Shown here: positions 33,451-41,515 of the stretch, piece by piece
Layout: each line of letters starts with the position of its first letter
Position numbering within the stretch: the first letter of the stretch is position 1
Assembly: GCF_946221515.1 (NCBI RefSeq)
Contig: NZ_CAMJVK010000002.1
Location: forward strand, 17,860 to 81,859
Direction: 5' to 3'
DNA from: an uncultured Fenollaria sp.
GTDB lineage: Bacteria; Bacillota; Clostridia; Tissierellales; Peptoniphilaceae
Length of the DNA: 64,000 nucleotides
Notes under the pieces: model-generated
Seen by the model: the letters and a program-made list of their open reading frames with translations, nothing else
What the model was told of the DNA's origin: nothing
Databases searched by the model: none
Translations under genes and position numbers: made by a program

Positions 33451-34005
33451 ATGAAGAGCTCTGTTTTATCAAAGGACGCAATACTCATAAAAATTAGAGA
33501 GATAGTCGCAAGAGACGGCCTCGATGCGCTTAGCATAAGAGGGCTCGCGAAGGAGCTTGATTGCTCTGTCGGTATCATCTACTACTACTTTGAGTCGAAA
33601 GACGAGCTGATCGTCGAAGCGATAGAAAGCGTTTGGGAAGACATCTTTCAAGCGGGTGAGACAAGTAACTACGATTCATTTTTAGCTTATATCAGCGATT
33701 CTTTTACACATATAAGCAGTGGAATTAAAAAGTATCCAAACTTTTTTACTCTTCACACAATCATGCTTCAAGCAGATAAAAGGACCGAGGCTAAGTCCAC
33801 GATGCAGATTTACATGACTAAGCTTAAGAGCAATATGAAAGAAGTTTTGGATCGAGATAGCAGTGTTAAGAAAGGCGTTTTCACTGATGACTTCACTGAG
33901 GATGATTTTATTAATTTCGTCATGTCAAACATTATGAGTTTTATACTTGATCCATCATATAAAAAAGAGTTTTTCATTAAACTTATAGATAAAATACTAT
34001 ATTAA
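33451..34005 (+). CDS. TetR-family transcriptional repressor
   Basis: The N-terminal helix-turn-helix reads IKIREIVARDGLDALSIRGLAKELDCSVGIIYYYFESKDELI, a clear TetR DNA-binding domain; residues 60-184 form the variable ligand domain. I chose ATG 33451 with TTAGGAGGA in front; an upstream in-frame ATG would lie inside the promoter. The palindrome at 33425-33437 sits in its own promoter and a second copy stands before the next gene, so autoregulation and control of that gene are likely. The inducer is unknown. Confidence 0.93.
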   Translation: MKSSVLSKDAILIKIREIVARDGLDALSIRGLAKELDCSVGIIYYYFESKDELIVEAIESVWEDIFQAGETSNYDSFLAYISDSFTHISSGIKKYPNFFTLHTIMLQADKRTEAKSTMQIYMTKLKSNMKEVLDRDSSVKKGVFTDDFTEDDFINFVMSNIMSFILDPSYKKEFFIKLIDKILY

Positions 34006-34006
34006 A

Positions 34007-34029
34007 ACCCGTCACTTAATCTGACGGGT
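34007..34029 (+). other. Hairpin after tetR, possible weak terminator
   Basis: ACCCGTCA and TGACGGGT form a perfect 8-bp stem with a seven-base loop, but only TATATAT follows, not a T run. Some read-through into the next gene is expected. Confidence 0.55.
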
Positions 34030-34046
34030 ATATATCTAAGCGATAT

Positions 34047-34059
34047 TGAACAATGTTCA
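34047..34059. promoter_or_regulatory. Operator 2, TGAACAATGTTCA
   Basis: The palindrome TGAACA-A-TGTTCA lies 16 bases before the ATG at 34076, next to the ribosome site. Flanks match operator 1 (ATAT before, CAGT after). Confidence 0.78.
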
Positions 34060-34075
34060 GTAAAGGAGTGATATT

Positions 34076-34744
34076 ATGCGAGCAATTTTTGAAAGTTTAT
34101 TTGATGCCATCTACCTAATTACAGTTATTACTATAGGTATAAAGATGCTGCAAGGGGCGCATGGCAGAAAAGAGTACCGTTTATTTGGTCTCATGGCTCT
34201 AGTACTAGGTTTTGGCGATGCCTTTCACTTAGTGCCAAGGATGATTGCACTACTAACAACGGGCGAAGAAAATTATGTGAAGCTCTTAGGTCTTGGTAAG
34301 CTCATCGCATCCATCACCATGACGGTGTTTTACGTCTTGCTTTATTACGTTTGGTGCCTTCGCTATAAGGTAAATGGCAGAGACGAACTCACTAAAACGA
34401 TCTACGGACTTGCAATACTTAGGATAATTCTTTGCCTATGTCCAAGGAATGAATTTTTGTCGGCGAATCCGCCATTATCCTGGGCAATATATAGAAATTT
34501 ACCGTTTTTGCTTATAGGCCTTATTATTATGATTATATTCTATAAGTCACAAAAGACGCACAATGACAAGAACTTTAAGTATATGTGGCTCACAATAGTT
34601 TTGAGCTTTGCCTTTTATGCGCCAGTCGTTTTATACGCGCAAACGTATCCAAACATAGGTTTACTGATGATACCAAAGACTTGCGCTTACGTTTGGACAG
34701 TCTTGATAGGATATAAAGATATGATTAGCATAGAGAAAAAATAA
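34076..34744 (+). CDS. Seven-helix membrane protein of unknown function, TetR-controlled
   Basis: This 222-residue protein has about seven hydrophobic segments separated by short basic loops. I do not recognise the family. A histidine in the second segment (GFGDAFHLVPR) and several membrane tryptophans are visible. TAAAGGAG precedes the ATG. The operator palindrome at 34047-34059 matches the one in the tetR promoter, so this is the probable target of the repressor and may be an efflux or sensing component; that function is inference. Confidence 0.75.
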   Translation: MRAIFESLFDAIYLITVITIGIKMLQGAHGRKEYRLFGLMALVLGFGDAFHLVPRMIALLTTGEENYVKLLGLGKLIASITMTVFYVLLYYVWCLRYKVNGRDELTKTIYGLAILRIILCLCPRNEFLSANPPLSWAIYRNLPFLLIGLIIMIIFYKSQKTHNDKNFKYMWLTIVLSFAFYAPVVLYAQTYPNIGLLMIPKTCAYVWTVLIGYKDMISIEKK

Positions 34745-34748
34745 ATTT

Positions 34749-34777
34749 TTGACAAAGCGTCTCGCTCATGGTATAAT
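34749..34777 (+). promoter_or_regulatory. Promoter of the DUF2871 gene
   Basis: TTGACA (34749-34754), 17 bases, TATAAT (34772-34777), 60 bases before the start. Confidence 0.88.
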
Positions 34778-34837
34778 CATATTTACATTATTTAATATAT
34801 AACTATTTAATATACCTATATACGAAAGGAGAAAAAT

Positions 34838-35251
34838 ATGAGAAGGAAATTAATTAACACAGCTGTATACTATGCTGTAGCTGGTCTATTTGCAGGCGCT
34901 TTCTACAGAGAGTTCACTAAGTACATGGGCTATACTGGAGTAACATCACTTGGCAAAGCACACACACACCTATTTGCCCTAGGTATGCTTATGTTTTTAA
35001 TAGTTACTGCACTTGCATCAACAACAGAAATTACTAAGAGCGAGTACTTCGATCGCTTCTACTTTTATTACAACATCGGCGTTGGTCTATCAGCAACTAT
35101 GATATTCTGTAGAGGCTTGTACCAAGTAATAGGCCTTGACAACAAGATACTAGACCTTGTTATATCATGGACAGCAGGCGCGGGACACGTTACAGTTACT
35201 ATCGGCCTAGCATTTTTATTCTTGTCATTGAAACAAACAATCAAGGACTAG
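34838..35251 (+). CDS. DUF2871-family membrane protein
   Basis: This 137-residue protein has four membrane segments. The family pattern is AVAGLFAGAFYREFTKYMGYTGVTSLGKAHTHLFALGMLMFLI, with a conserved HTH(L) motif, and GAGHVTVTIGLAFLFLSL at the end. Histidines within the membrane recall haem- or metal-binding membrane proteins, but no function is established. It has its own strong promoter, so the tetR system need not control it. AAAGGAG precedes the ATG. Confidence 0.85.
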   Translation: MRRKLINTAVYYAVAGLFAGAFYREFTKYMGYTGVTSLGKAHTHLFALGMLMFLIVTALASTTEITKSEYFDRFYFYYNIGVGLSATMIFCRGLYQVIGLDNKILDLVISWTAGAGHVTVTIGLAFLFLSLKQTIKD

Positions 35252-35310
35252 AAGCATAATTTAAAATATACGATTAGAATATACTTTATTCTACCCTCAT
35301 TTCTTTTTTG

Positions 35311-35340
35311 AGCCTCATCACATGATGGGGCTTCCCTTTT
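35311..35340 (+). terminator. Probable terminator after the DUF2871 gene
   Basis: AGCCTCATC (35311-35319) pairs with GATGGGGCT (35324-35332) with one T-G pair; CCCTTTTG follows, a weak T tract. Confidence 0.55.
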
Positions 35341-35380
35341 GTTAAGTATCTGTTACAAGCGTTCATTTTTATGATAATGG

Positions 35381-35389
35381 TGGTATAAT
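35381..35389 (+). promoter_or_regulatory. Extended -10 promoter of the lipoprotein gene
   Basis: TGGTATAAT is a TGn-extended -10 box 22 bases before the ATG at 35411. The -35 region (TTCATT, spacing 16) is weak. Confidence 0.55.
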
Positions 35390-35410
35390 CATATCAAAGG
35401 AAGTGATACT

Positions 35411-36208
35411 ATGAAAAAATTTAGAAATACTTTACTCATTCTCATGGCTCTTGTCATGATTTTAAGCGCCTTCGCTTGCAAGAAGACTGATGACCATGTT
35501 GGTGCCAATGGAAGTTCAAGTGGAAATGCAAATGAAAATACCGAAGCAAATGAAAATAATAAAGAAGAAAATAATAATGATGCGCCTGAAGCTATTGACA
35601 CAGAAAAAGAAAACGAAACAGATGGCATAAGTGATTTATATAAGCTAGTGGAAAAGGATTTAGCAAAGGAAGTAAAAGAAGATAACAAGGCCTTTATGAT
35701 CCCTTTAGGCGCGGGATATGACGAAGAGACTTTAAAAGCAGTTTTAACTAGACTAAAGGAAGTCAAAGAAAAGTACTCTTATGACAAGGACCTTGAAGAG
35801 CTAATGATGCTTGTTAAGGCTGACGACGGTAACACTTATCTCGTGGCGCAAGAGTTTTATCTACTAGTACCAAAGTATGATGACGCGGACATTTCGCTTA
35901 AGGAGCTTGAGCTTAGTGAAGAAGGCGAGCTAGAAGCGGTTCCAAACGAAGCACTTGATGGCAAAATCGTTCATGGACCTACACTTATCGTGCAAAACAT
36001 TTCTGATATAGCGCCTAATGGCGAGATCACTATCAAGGATAAAGCTGGTGAAGTGAAGTTCAGTCCTTATGTTTCATTAAAGGACGGCGAGTTAATGCTT
36101 GATGATGGCGCAGTCGATGCGAGCGAAGTACTAAACTTCGATGACAAGGCTGATGACTACGACGAAAAACTATTCGAAAAGATCTATAGCTATATGCCAA
36201 AATTTTAA
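35411..36208 (+). CDS. Lipoprotein of unknown function with Asn/Glu-rich linker
   Basis: A lipoprotein signal ends at the lipobox AFAC (Cys23). Residues 30-75 are a low-complexity linker rich in Asn, Glu and Gly, typical of a spacer between membrane anchor and domain. The remaining 190 residues form an acidic folded domain with many lysines and aspartates and no cysteines. I do not recognise the domain. CAAAGGAAGTG lies in front of the ATG. It is a single-gene unit before the tRNA operon. Confidence 0.8.
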   Translation: MKKFRNTLLILMALVMILSAFACKKTDDHVGANGSSSGNANENTEANENNKEENNNDAPEAIDTEKENETDGISDLYKLVEKDLAKEVKEDNKAFMIPLGAGYDEETLKAVLTRLKEVKEKYSYDKDLEELMMLVKADDGNTYLVAQEFYLLVPKYDDADISLKELELSEEGELEAVPNEALDGKIVHGPTLIVQNISDIAPNGEITIKDKAGEVKFSPYVSLKDGELMLDDGAVDASEVLNFDDKADDYDEKLFEKIYSYMPKF

Positions 36209-36252
36209 TTCAATATAAAAGGGGATTATGTCAAGAAATAATTAAAAAATTC

Positions 36253-36281
36253 TTGACATTTTCTTTTCATTATTGTATAAT
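36253..36281 (+). promoter_or_regulatory. Promoter of the tRNA pair
   Basis: TTGACA (36253-36258), 17 bases, TATAAT (36276-36281), 12 bases before the first tRNA. Confidence 0.92.
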
Positions 36282-36292
36282 ATCTCTTGTTG

Positions 36293-36369
36293 GGACCTTT
36301 AGCTCAGTTGGTTAGAGCGTCCGGCTCATAACCGGCAGGTCCGGGGTTCGAGTCCCTGAAGGTCCACCA
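36293..36369 (+). tRNA. tRNA with CAT anticodon (Met, or Ile2 if lysidine-modified)
   Basis: The acceptor stem GGACCTT/AAGGTCC, the D arm TAGCTCAGTTGGTTAGAGC, the anticodon loop CTCATAA and the T loop GGTTCGAGTCC are all present, with an encoded CCA end, 77 bases in all. The first base pair is G-C, so it is not the initiator. The pairs C4-G69 and C5-G68 occur in the minor isoleucine tRNA read by TilS, so Ile2 is a real alternative to elongator Met. Confidence 0.93.
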
Positions 36370-36373
36370 ATTT

Positions 36374-36449
36374 GCCCAGATAGCTCAGTCGGTAGAGCAG
36401 TAGACTGAAAATCTACGTGTGGCTGGTTCGATCCCGGCTCTGGGCACCA
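36374..36449 (+). tRNA. tRNA-Phe (GAA)
   Basis: GCCCAGA/TCTGGGC acceptor stem, D arm TAGCTCAGTCGGTAGAGCA, anticodon loop with GAA in ACTGAAAAT, T loop GGTTCGATCC, encoded CCA; 76 bases. It lies four bases after the preceding tRNA and shares its promoter. Confidence 0.97.
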
Positions 36450-36450
36450 C

Positions 36451-36480
36451 GCTTAAGTTTTTACTTAAGCTTATTTTTTT
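36451..36480 (+). terminator. Rho-independent terminator of the tRNA operon
   Basis: GCTTAAGT and ACTTAAGC form a perfect 8-bp stem around TTTT, followed by TTATTTTTTT. Confidence 0.93.
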
Positions 36481-36586
36481 ATCAAAACTAGTCCATAATC
36501 ATAATTAAAAATTTTATGTTTATTTTAATTCTTCAGTGGGTATACTAATAATAGATGATATTAAGTGTACAGAAAGGATGAATATT

Positions 36587-36871
36587 ATGAATGACGTTCT
36601 TCTTATTAATAGGATAGATGTACAGAAAGAATACGATAAGAAAAAGAAGGTCTTTTTTATTGTCGATTACAAGAGTGAAGATTATTCAGAATACAATATA
36701 GTCAGGATATTATGCGGCTTGGAAGACATTAGCTCCGAAGACATTGTCTTTAGGTACAACGGCTTTCAAATACAAACTGAGATAAGGAACATCCCAGCCA
36801 TATTAAGGGCGCTTATGGATGAGAAAGTGCCTGTATATAGCGTATTTGAGATGTATACACCGGTAGTTTAG
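36587..36871 (+). CDS. Small conserved-looking protein of unknown function
   Basis: This 94-residue protein starts at ATG 36587, with GAAAGGATG upstream; a second in-frame ATG nine bases earlier would lie too close to that site. It is soluble, with alternating beta and alpha character (VFFIVDYKSEDY, then EIRNIPAILRALMDEKVPVYSVFEMY). I do not recognise it. It is separated by one base from a DUF4230-like gene, so the two are probably translated together. It could be a small ACT- or PII-like fold, which is only a guess. Confidence 0.7.
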   Translation: MNDVLLINRIDVQKEYDKKKKVFFIVDYKSEDYSEYNIVRILCGLEDISSEDIVFRYNGFQIQTEIRNIPAILRALMDEKVPVYSVFEMYTPVV

Positions 36872-36872
36872 T

Positions 36873-37481
36873 ATGGCAAAGTTAACACAAAAACAGAGAA
36901 GACTGCGTTTTTATAGAATACTTGTACTTTTGCTTATAGCTTTGATTGCCGTATACTTTTTCTTCTTCAGAAAGAAATTCATAGGAATTAGCAAAGAAGA
37001 AAGAGTTGACAATATCAAGGCGTCCATCGAAGACTTGGGCGAGCTAGTAACGGTCGAGTATAATTACACCGACGTTTTAACGTATAAGGACAGCTTAACT
37101 CTTATGGATATGAAGATACCATTCACAGACAAGAGCTACATCATAAAGTATAACGGCTACATTAAGGCCGGAGTTGACCTAGCAAAGGCTGTGGTCAAGG
37201 ACGTACAGGAAACAAGTGTCGAGCTTGACGTGCCAAGTGCATCCATCACAGACAGCGTTCTTGATGAAAAGTCCATGGTCATACTTGATCAAAAGAACAA
37301 TATATTTAATCCTTTAGACTTGGGTGATTACCAAGAGACACTTAAAAAAGAATTGAACGCTCGAGAGCTAAAGGCTAAGAAAGACGGCATACTCGAGAGA
37401 GCTCAGTCAAATGCTGACAAGCTCTTAAGGAAGCTGCTTGAAGGCCTTGGCTTCAAAGATATAAAAATTAATTACATTTAG
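36873..37481 (+). CDS. DUF4230-like membrane-anchored protein
   Basis: A basic N-terminus (KLTQKQRRLRFYR) and one membrane segment (residues 16-32) anchor a domain of about 165 residues. The domain opens with SIEDLGELVTVEYNYTDVLTYKDS and contains YIIKYNGYIKAGVDL, which matches DUF4230 proteins as I recall them. A charged C-terminal helix with ELNARELKAKKDGILERAQ follows. The function of the family is not known. It is followed by ferritin after 13 bases, with GGAGGTAATTTG as the ferritin ribosome site. Confidence 0.8.
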   Translation: MAKLTQKQRRLRFYRILVLLLIALIAVYFFFFRKKFIGISKEERVDNIKASIEDLGELVTVEYNYTDVLTYKDSLTLMDMKIPFTDKSYIIKYNGYIKAGVDLAKAVVKDVQETSVELDVPSASITDSVLDEKSMVILDQKNNIFNPLDLGDYQETLKKELNARELKAKKDGILERAQSNADKLLRKLLEGLGFKDIKINYI

Positions 37482-37494
37482 GAGGTAATTTGAT

Positions 37495-37986
37495 ATGAAA
37501 ATTAGTAAGAATGTTGTAGATGCTTTAGTTGAACAATACAACTTTGAATTGGAAAGTGGCTATATTTATCTAGCTATGGTACATGATTTAAAGGACAAAG
37601 CTTGGGACGGCTTCGCTCACTTCATGGACAAACAAGCTCATGAAGAGTATGAACATGCTACTAAATTCAATGGCTTCATCGAAGAAATAGGCGAAAAAGT
37701 TGAACTAAAAGCAATGCCTGAACCAAAGAAAGAATACAAATCAGTTCTAGAAATATTCAAAACAGCTTATGATCATGAACAAGAAGTTACTAAGAGAATC
37801 GAAAATATCTATGAACTAGCACTTAAAGAAAAGAACTACGTTGTAGTAGAATTCTTAAATTGGTTCTTAGAAGAACAAGTTGAAGAAGAAGACAATATGA
37901 GAACTATTGTTGAAGTATTAGAAAACTTAAAAGACGGCTACACAGGTCTATATCTATATGATAAGGAACTAGGTAGAAGAGAATAA
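37495..37986 (+). CDS. ftnA: Non-haem ferritin
   Basis: This 163-residue four-helix protein stores iron as a 24-mer. The ferroxidase ligands appear in order: Glu in YNFELESGYIYLAM, Glu and His in DKQAHEEYEHATKF, Glu in YDHEQEVTKRIENIY and the Gln/Glu region LEEQVEEEDN. The length and layout fit bacterial FtnA. Together with rubrerythrin just downstream it forms an iron and peroxide defence block suited to an anaerobe. Confidence 0.95.
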   Translation: MKISKNVVDALVEQYNFELESGYIYLAMVHDLKDKAWDGFAHFMDKQAHEEYEHATKFNGFIEEIGEKVELKAMPEPKKEYKSVLEIFKTAYDHEQEVTKRIENIYELALKEKNYVVVEFLNWFLEEQVEEEDNMRTIVEVLENLKDGYTGLYLYDKELGRRE

Positions 37987-38002
37987 TCTTAAGATATTTA
38001 TA

Positions 38003-38029
38003 AGGGGTGCTTAAGTGCACCCTTTAAAT
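38003..38029. other. Hairpin between ferritin and rubrerythrin genes
   Basis: AAGGGGTGC and GCACCCTTT form a nine-pair stem with one mismatch or wobble. No T run follows, so partial read-through from ferritin to rubrerythrin is likely. Confidence 0.5.
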
Positions 38030-38071
38030 ATATATAGCAGAGCTATAAAAATATTTTTTGGGAGGAAAATT

Positions 38072-38617
38072 ATGAGAGCAATGACACAAACAAACCTTCA
38101 ATCAGCATTTGGAGGAGAATCACAAGCGCACATGCGTTACCTATACTGGGGAAACGTAGCAGAAAAAGAAGGCTTTAAGAACGTAGCAAGACTATTTGAA
38201 GCAACAGCTGAAGCTGAAAGAGTTCACGCTCACTTACACTTTAAAGCTATGAAAGACATATCAGGTGACTTCGCAGTTACATCTGGAGCAGGTTTTGGTG
38301 ACCACGGAACATCTAAAAACCTTGAAGCAGCAGCAGGTGGAGAACGTTTTGAATTTACAGAAATGTATCCAAGCTACATATTAGTTGCCGAAGAACAAGG
38401 CGAAAAAGCAGCTGTATCAGCAATGAAATTTGCTATCGAAGCTGAAAAAGTTCACGAAAAACTATTCTTAAAAGCTAAAGAAGCAGTTGACGCAGGTAAA
38501 GACTTAGACACTGACAAGATTTATCTATGCCCATTCTGCGGATTCATTTCGCTTACAGGCGAAGAAGACAAGTGCCCAATCTGCGGCGCAGACAAATCAA
38601 AATTCGTTGAATATTAA
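38072..38617 (+). CDS. rbr: Rubrerythrin
   Basis: Rubrerythrin reduces hydrogen peroxide in anaerobes. The N-terminal di-iron four-helix domain shows FGGESQAHMRYLYW and EATAEAERVHAHLHF, with EEQGEKAAVSAMKFAIEAEKVHEKLF in the second pair of helices. The C-terminal rubredoxin-like domain has CPFCG and CPICG. ATG 38072 follows TGGGAGGAAA and gives 181 residues, close to the classic 190. The GGERFEF insertion between helices is typical of clostridial forms. A terminator follows. Confidence 0.96.
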   Translation: MRAMTQTNLQSAFGGESQAHMRYLYWGNVAEKEGFKNVARLFEATAEAERVHAHLHFKAMKDISGDFAVTSGAGFGDHGTSKNLEAAAGGERFEFTEMYPSYILVAEEQGEKAAVSAMKFAIEAEKVHEKLFLKAKEAVDAGKDLDTDKIYLCPFCGFISLTGEEDKCPICGADKSKFVEY

Positions 38618-38647
38618 TACACGAAATTAATAAAATTATCTAAAAGA

Positions 38648-38679
38648 TTCCTATACCATAAGCGTATAGGAATTTTTTT
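38648..38679 (+). terminator. Rho-independent terminator after rubrerythrin
   Basis: Perfect arms TTCCTATAC and GTATAGGAA with a seven-base loop, followed by seven T. Confidence 0.93.
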
Positions 38680-38749
38680 GTAAAAAGAGTAGAAATATTT
38701 GCTCATATGTGATAAAATAATACTGATTAATATAGAAAGAGGTATTGCA

Positions 38750-40018
38750 TTGGCAAAATTACTTATACAAGAATCGAATCCCTTGCTGGGCACAGTAAGA
38801 GTCAGTGGCGCGAAGAACGCTGCACTACCGATACTTGCTGCGACTATACTTGGCACTGAAGACATCATCTTAGAGGATTTACCTAAGCTAAAAGACGTCG
38901 AAGTCATGTGCGAAGTACTTCAGTCACTTGGGGCAACGGTTGAGAAATTAGATGAACATAGAGTAAAAATTAATTCAAATACTATAAATAAATACGAAGT
39001 CGACTACCAATTGATGCACAAGATGAGAGCATCCTTCATAGTTATGGGAGCGCTCATAGGCAGGATGGGTAAGGCGAGGTCCTCGATGCCGGGCGGCTGC
39101 GCTATAGGCGCAAGACCAGTTGATCTGCACCTAAAAGGCTTTAGATCACTTGGTGTTAACGTCGATGTTGAAGAGGCAGACGAGTACACAGATATCTTTG
39201 CTCACGCAGATAATTTAGCTGGCAATAAGATATATCTTGACTTCCCGTCAGTTGGCGCAACACAAAACATCATCTTGGCGGCAGTCCTTGCTCAAGGCGA
39301 GACAGTCATCGATAACGCGGCTATGGAGCCAGAAATCGTTGATATGGTAAACTTCCTCAACAAGATGGGCGCAAAGATTTATGGCGCAGGCACATCGACT
39401 ATACGTATAAGAGGCGTTGAAAAACTTCTTGGCGCAACACATCAAATCATGCCAGATAGGATAGAAGCAGGCACGTTTATGGTGGCTGCAGCGGCAACAC
39501 ACGGCGACATCATATTAAATAACGTCATCGTTAATCATATGAGACCCGTTATAGCGAAGCTGCGTGAAACAGGCTGCGAAATATATGAAGAGGCTGATTC
39601 ACTAAGAATTATAGCGACTAAAAAGCTTAAGCCGATTAAGGTAAAAACACTACCATATCCAGGATTTCCAACAGATATGCAAGCCCAATTCATGGCGCTT
39701 GAAACCATCATCGAAGGAAAGTCCGAGGTAATAGAAACAGTTTTTGAAAATAGATTTATGCACGTAGATGAGCTAAGAAAGCTAGGCGCAGACATTGACG
39801 TAGAGGACAGAACTGCGACAGTTAATGGCGTAGCAAAGCTTCACGGAGCAGAAGTAAAGGCGACAGACCTTAGAGCTGGAGCCGCACTTGTCATAGCAGC
39901 CCTATGTGCAGAGGGCGAGACAAAGCTTTCAGACATATATCATATCGACAGAGGATATGAAGATTTTGAAGAGAAATTTAGATCCTTAGGCGCAAAAGTC
40001 TATAGAGTAGAGGAATAA
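38750..40018 (+). CDS. murA: UDP-N-acetylglucosamine 1-carboxyvinyltransferase
   Basis: MurA transfers enolpyruvate to UDP-GlcNAc in the first committed step of peptidoglycan synthesis. The active-site Cys is residue 117 in SMPGGCAIGARPVDLHL, so the enzyme should be of the fosfomycin-sensitive type. VSGAKNAALPIL and the C-terminal LRAGAALVIAALCAEGET are family blocks. I chose TTG 38750 after AAAGAGG, giving 422 residues and the usual start AKLLIQ. Upstream in-frame codons run into the promoter region. mreB follows, a neighbour that fits a shared role in wall growth. Confidence 0.94.
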   Translation: MAKLLIQESNPLLGTVRVSGAKNAALPILAATILGTEDIILEDLPKLKDVEVMCEVLQSLGATVEKLDEHRVKINSNTINKYEVDYQLMHKMRASFIVMGALIGRMGKARSSMPGGCAIGARPVDLHLKGFRSLGVNVDVEEADEYTDIFAHADNLAGNKIYLDFPSVGATQNIILAAVLAQGETVIDNAAMEPEIVDMVNFLNKMGAKIYGAGTSTIRIRGVEKLLGATHQIMPDRIEAGTFMVAAAATHGDIILNNVIVNHMRPVIAKLRETGCEIYEEADSLRIIATKKLKPIKVKTLPYPGFPTDMQAQFMALETIIEGKSEVIETVFENRFMHVDELRKLGADIDVEDRTATVNGVAKLHGAEVKATDLRAGAALVIAALCAEGETKLSDIYHIDRGYEDFEEKFRSLGAKVYRVEE

Positions 40019-40029
40019 GGGGGATAGGC

Positions 40030-41055
40030 ATGGGATTAAGATCTGATGTAGGCATAGACTTAGGTACAGCGAGTGTACTTGTTTATGTAAAAGGTAAAGG
40101 CATAGTACTTAAAGAACCGTCTGTCGTAGCGATAGACCAATATACAAATAAATTCTTAGCGGTTGGCGAGGAAGCAAGAAAGATGCTTGGTAGAACACCA
40201 GGCAACATCGTTGCAATCAGGCCGCTTAGAGAAGGAGTTATTTCAGACTACAGCGTTACACAAAGAATGCTTAAGTATTTTATACAAAAGGCACTTGGCA
40301 GAATGCTTTTCAAGCCAAGACTAGTAGTTTGCGTGCCAAGCGGCTGTACAGAAGTTGAGAAGAGAGCTGTTATCGAGGCTGCAAATGAAGCAGGCGCAAT
40401 CAAAACTTATCTTATCGAAGAACCGATTGCCGCAGCTATCGGCGCTGGACTTGATATCACTCAGCCCAATGGTAACATGATCATCGATATAGGTGGCGGT
40501 ACAACAGACATCGCCGTTATTTCACTTGGCGGCATCGTTGTGAGCAAGTCCATCAAAGTAGCGGGCGACGACTGCGACGAAGCAATCACTAAGTATATAA
40601 GAAAGAAATTCAAGATGATGATAGGCGAAAGATCAGCCGAAGAGCTTAAAGTAACTATAGGCTGCGCTTATCCACTCGAAGAAGAACAATACATGGAAGT
40701 AAAGGGCAGAAACCTAATGAGCGGCCTACCTATGAACGTAGTAGTATCATCATCAGACATGCTCGAAGCACTTAAAGAGCCAGTTCAAGAGATTATCGAA
40801 GCAGTTCACACAGTTCTTGAAAGAACACCGCCTGAACTAGCAGCCGACATCTCCGGTAGTGGCATCATACTTACAGGCGGTGGCGCATGCTTAAAGGGTC
40901 TTGACACACTAGTTACAGAGCAAACAGGCATACCATGCAAAGTCGCTGAAGACCCAGTTGAATGCGTTGCCATCGGTACAGGCAAGTCACTTGATTGGGT
41001 AGAAATACTTGAAAAGTCAAACAATAAGAGCGGAGCAAGCGTTAGATTTAGATAA
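40030..41055 (+). CDS. mreB: Rod-shape protein MreB/Mbl
   Basis: MreB is the bacterial actin that guides cell-wall synthesis. The ATP-binding blocks VGIDLGTASVLVYV (phosphate 1), DIGGGTTDIAVISLGG (phosphate 2) and GIILTGGGACLKGL (adenosine) are intact, with IEEPIAAAIGAGLD between. The 341 residues match. The N-terminal amphipathic MGLRSD is present. MreB is usually absent from coccoid Firmicutes, so its presence suggests the cells may be rods. AAGGGGG lies upstream, 11 bases after murA. Confidence 0.94.
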   Translation: MGLRSDVGIDLGTASVLVYVKGKGIVLKEPSVVAIDQYTNKFLAVGEEARKMLGRTPGNIVAIRPLREGVISDYSVTQRMLKYFIQKALGRMLFKPRLVVCVPSGCTEVEKRAVIEAANEAGAIKTYLIEEPIAAAIGAGLDITQPNGNMIIDIGGGTTDIAVISLGGIVVSKSIKVAGDDCDEAITKYIRKKFKMMIGERSAEELKVTIGCAYPLEEEQYMEVKGRNLMSGLPMNVVVSSSDMLEALKEPVQEIIEAVHTVLERTPPELAADISGSGIILTGGGACLKGLDTLVTEQTGIPCKVAEDPVECVAIGTGKSLDWVEILEKSNNKSGASVRFR

Positions 41056-41100
41056 TTTTATCTATACTTATGGCGTAAACTATTGATAATATTTATATGA

Positions 41101-41131
41101 GAGCGGATAATGATATATCTGCTCTTTTTTT
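41101..41131 (+). terminator. Rho-independent terminator after mreB
   Basis: GAGCGGATA pairs with TATCTGCTC (one G-T pair), followed by seven T. Confidence 0.88.
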
Positions 41132-41176
41132 GGGTAAATAGGACTAAGACCATAATAATATTAAGGAGGAAAATTT

Positions 41177-41515
41177 ATGAGCGAATATTTTGAAAGAAAA
41201 GATTTACAAGAGTTTGGTAGAGGTGCTTTAGGCGAATTAAATAAGGAGCTATGGGATAATTTTATGTCCTACTACGGAAGCGTTTACCAAGATGGCAAGC
41301 TTAGCGGCAGAGAAAAATCACTTATCGCACTAGCCGTTGCACACGCAATTCACTGCCCATACTGCATCGAAGCGTACACTACAGCATGTTTAGATCAAGG
41401 CTACACAAAAGAAGAGATGATGGAAGCAGTTCACGTAGCTAGCTCAATCACAGGCGGCGCAGTCCTTGCTTATTCAACTCAAATGAAGAAGCTTGCCGAC
41501 GATATGGAGATGTAA
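41177..41515 (+). CDS. AhpD/carboxymuconolactone-decarboxylase-like protein of the ArsS system
   Basis: This 112-residue CMD-fold protein has the redox motif CPYC at residues 60-63 (AHAIHCPYCIEAYTTACLDQGYTKEEMMEAV). It ends where the ArsS gene begins, with no gap, so the two are coupled. A peroxidase-like CMD protein is a known companion of arsenosugar radical SAM genes. It may supply reducing thiols to ArsS or protect it. AAGGAGG precedes the ATG, and no promoter could be read with confidence. Confidence 0.88.
   Translation: MSEYFERKDLQEFGRGALGELNKELWDNFMSYYGSVYQDGKLSGREKSLIALAVAHAIHCPYCIEAYTTACLDQGYTKEEMMEAVHVASSITGGAVLAYSTQMKKLADDMEM

Noticed and set aside
34007..34029. Strong terminator after tetR
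   Set aside because: The stem is good but no T run follows, so it is listed only as a hairpin.
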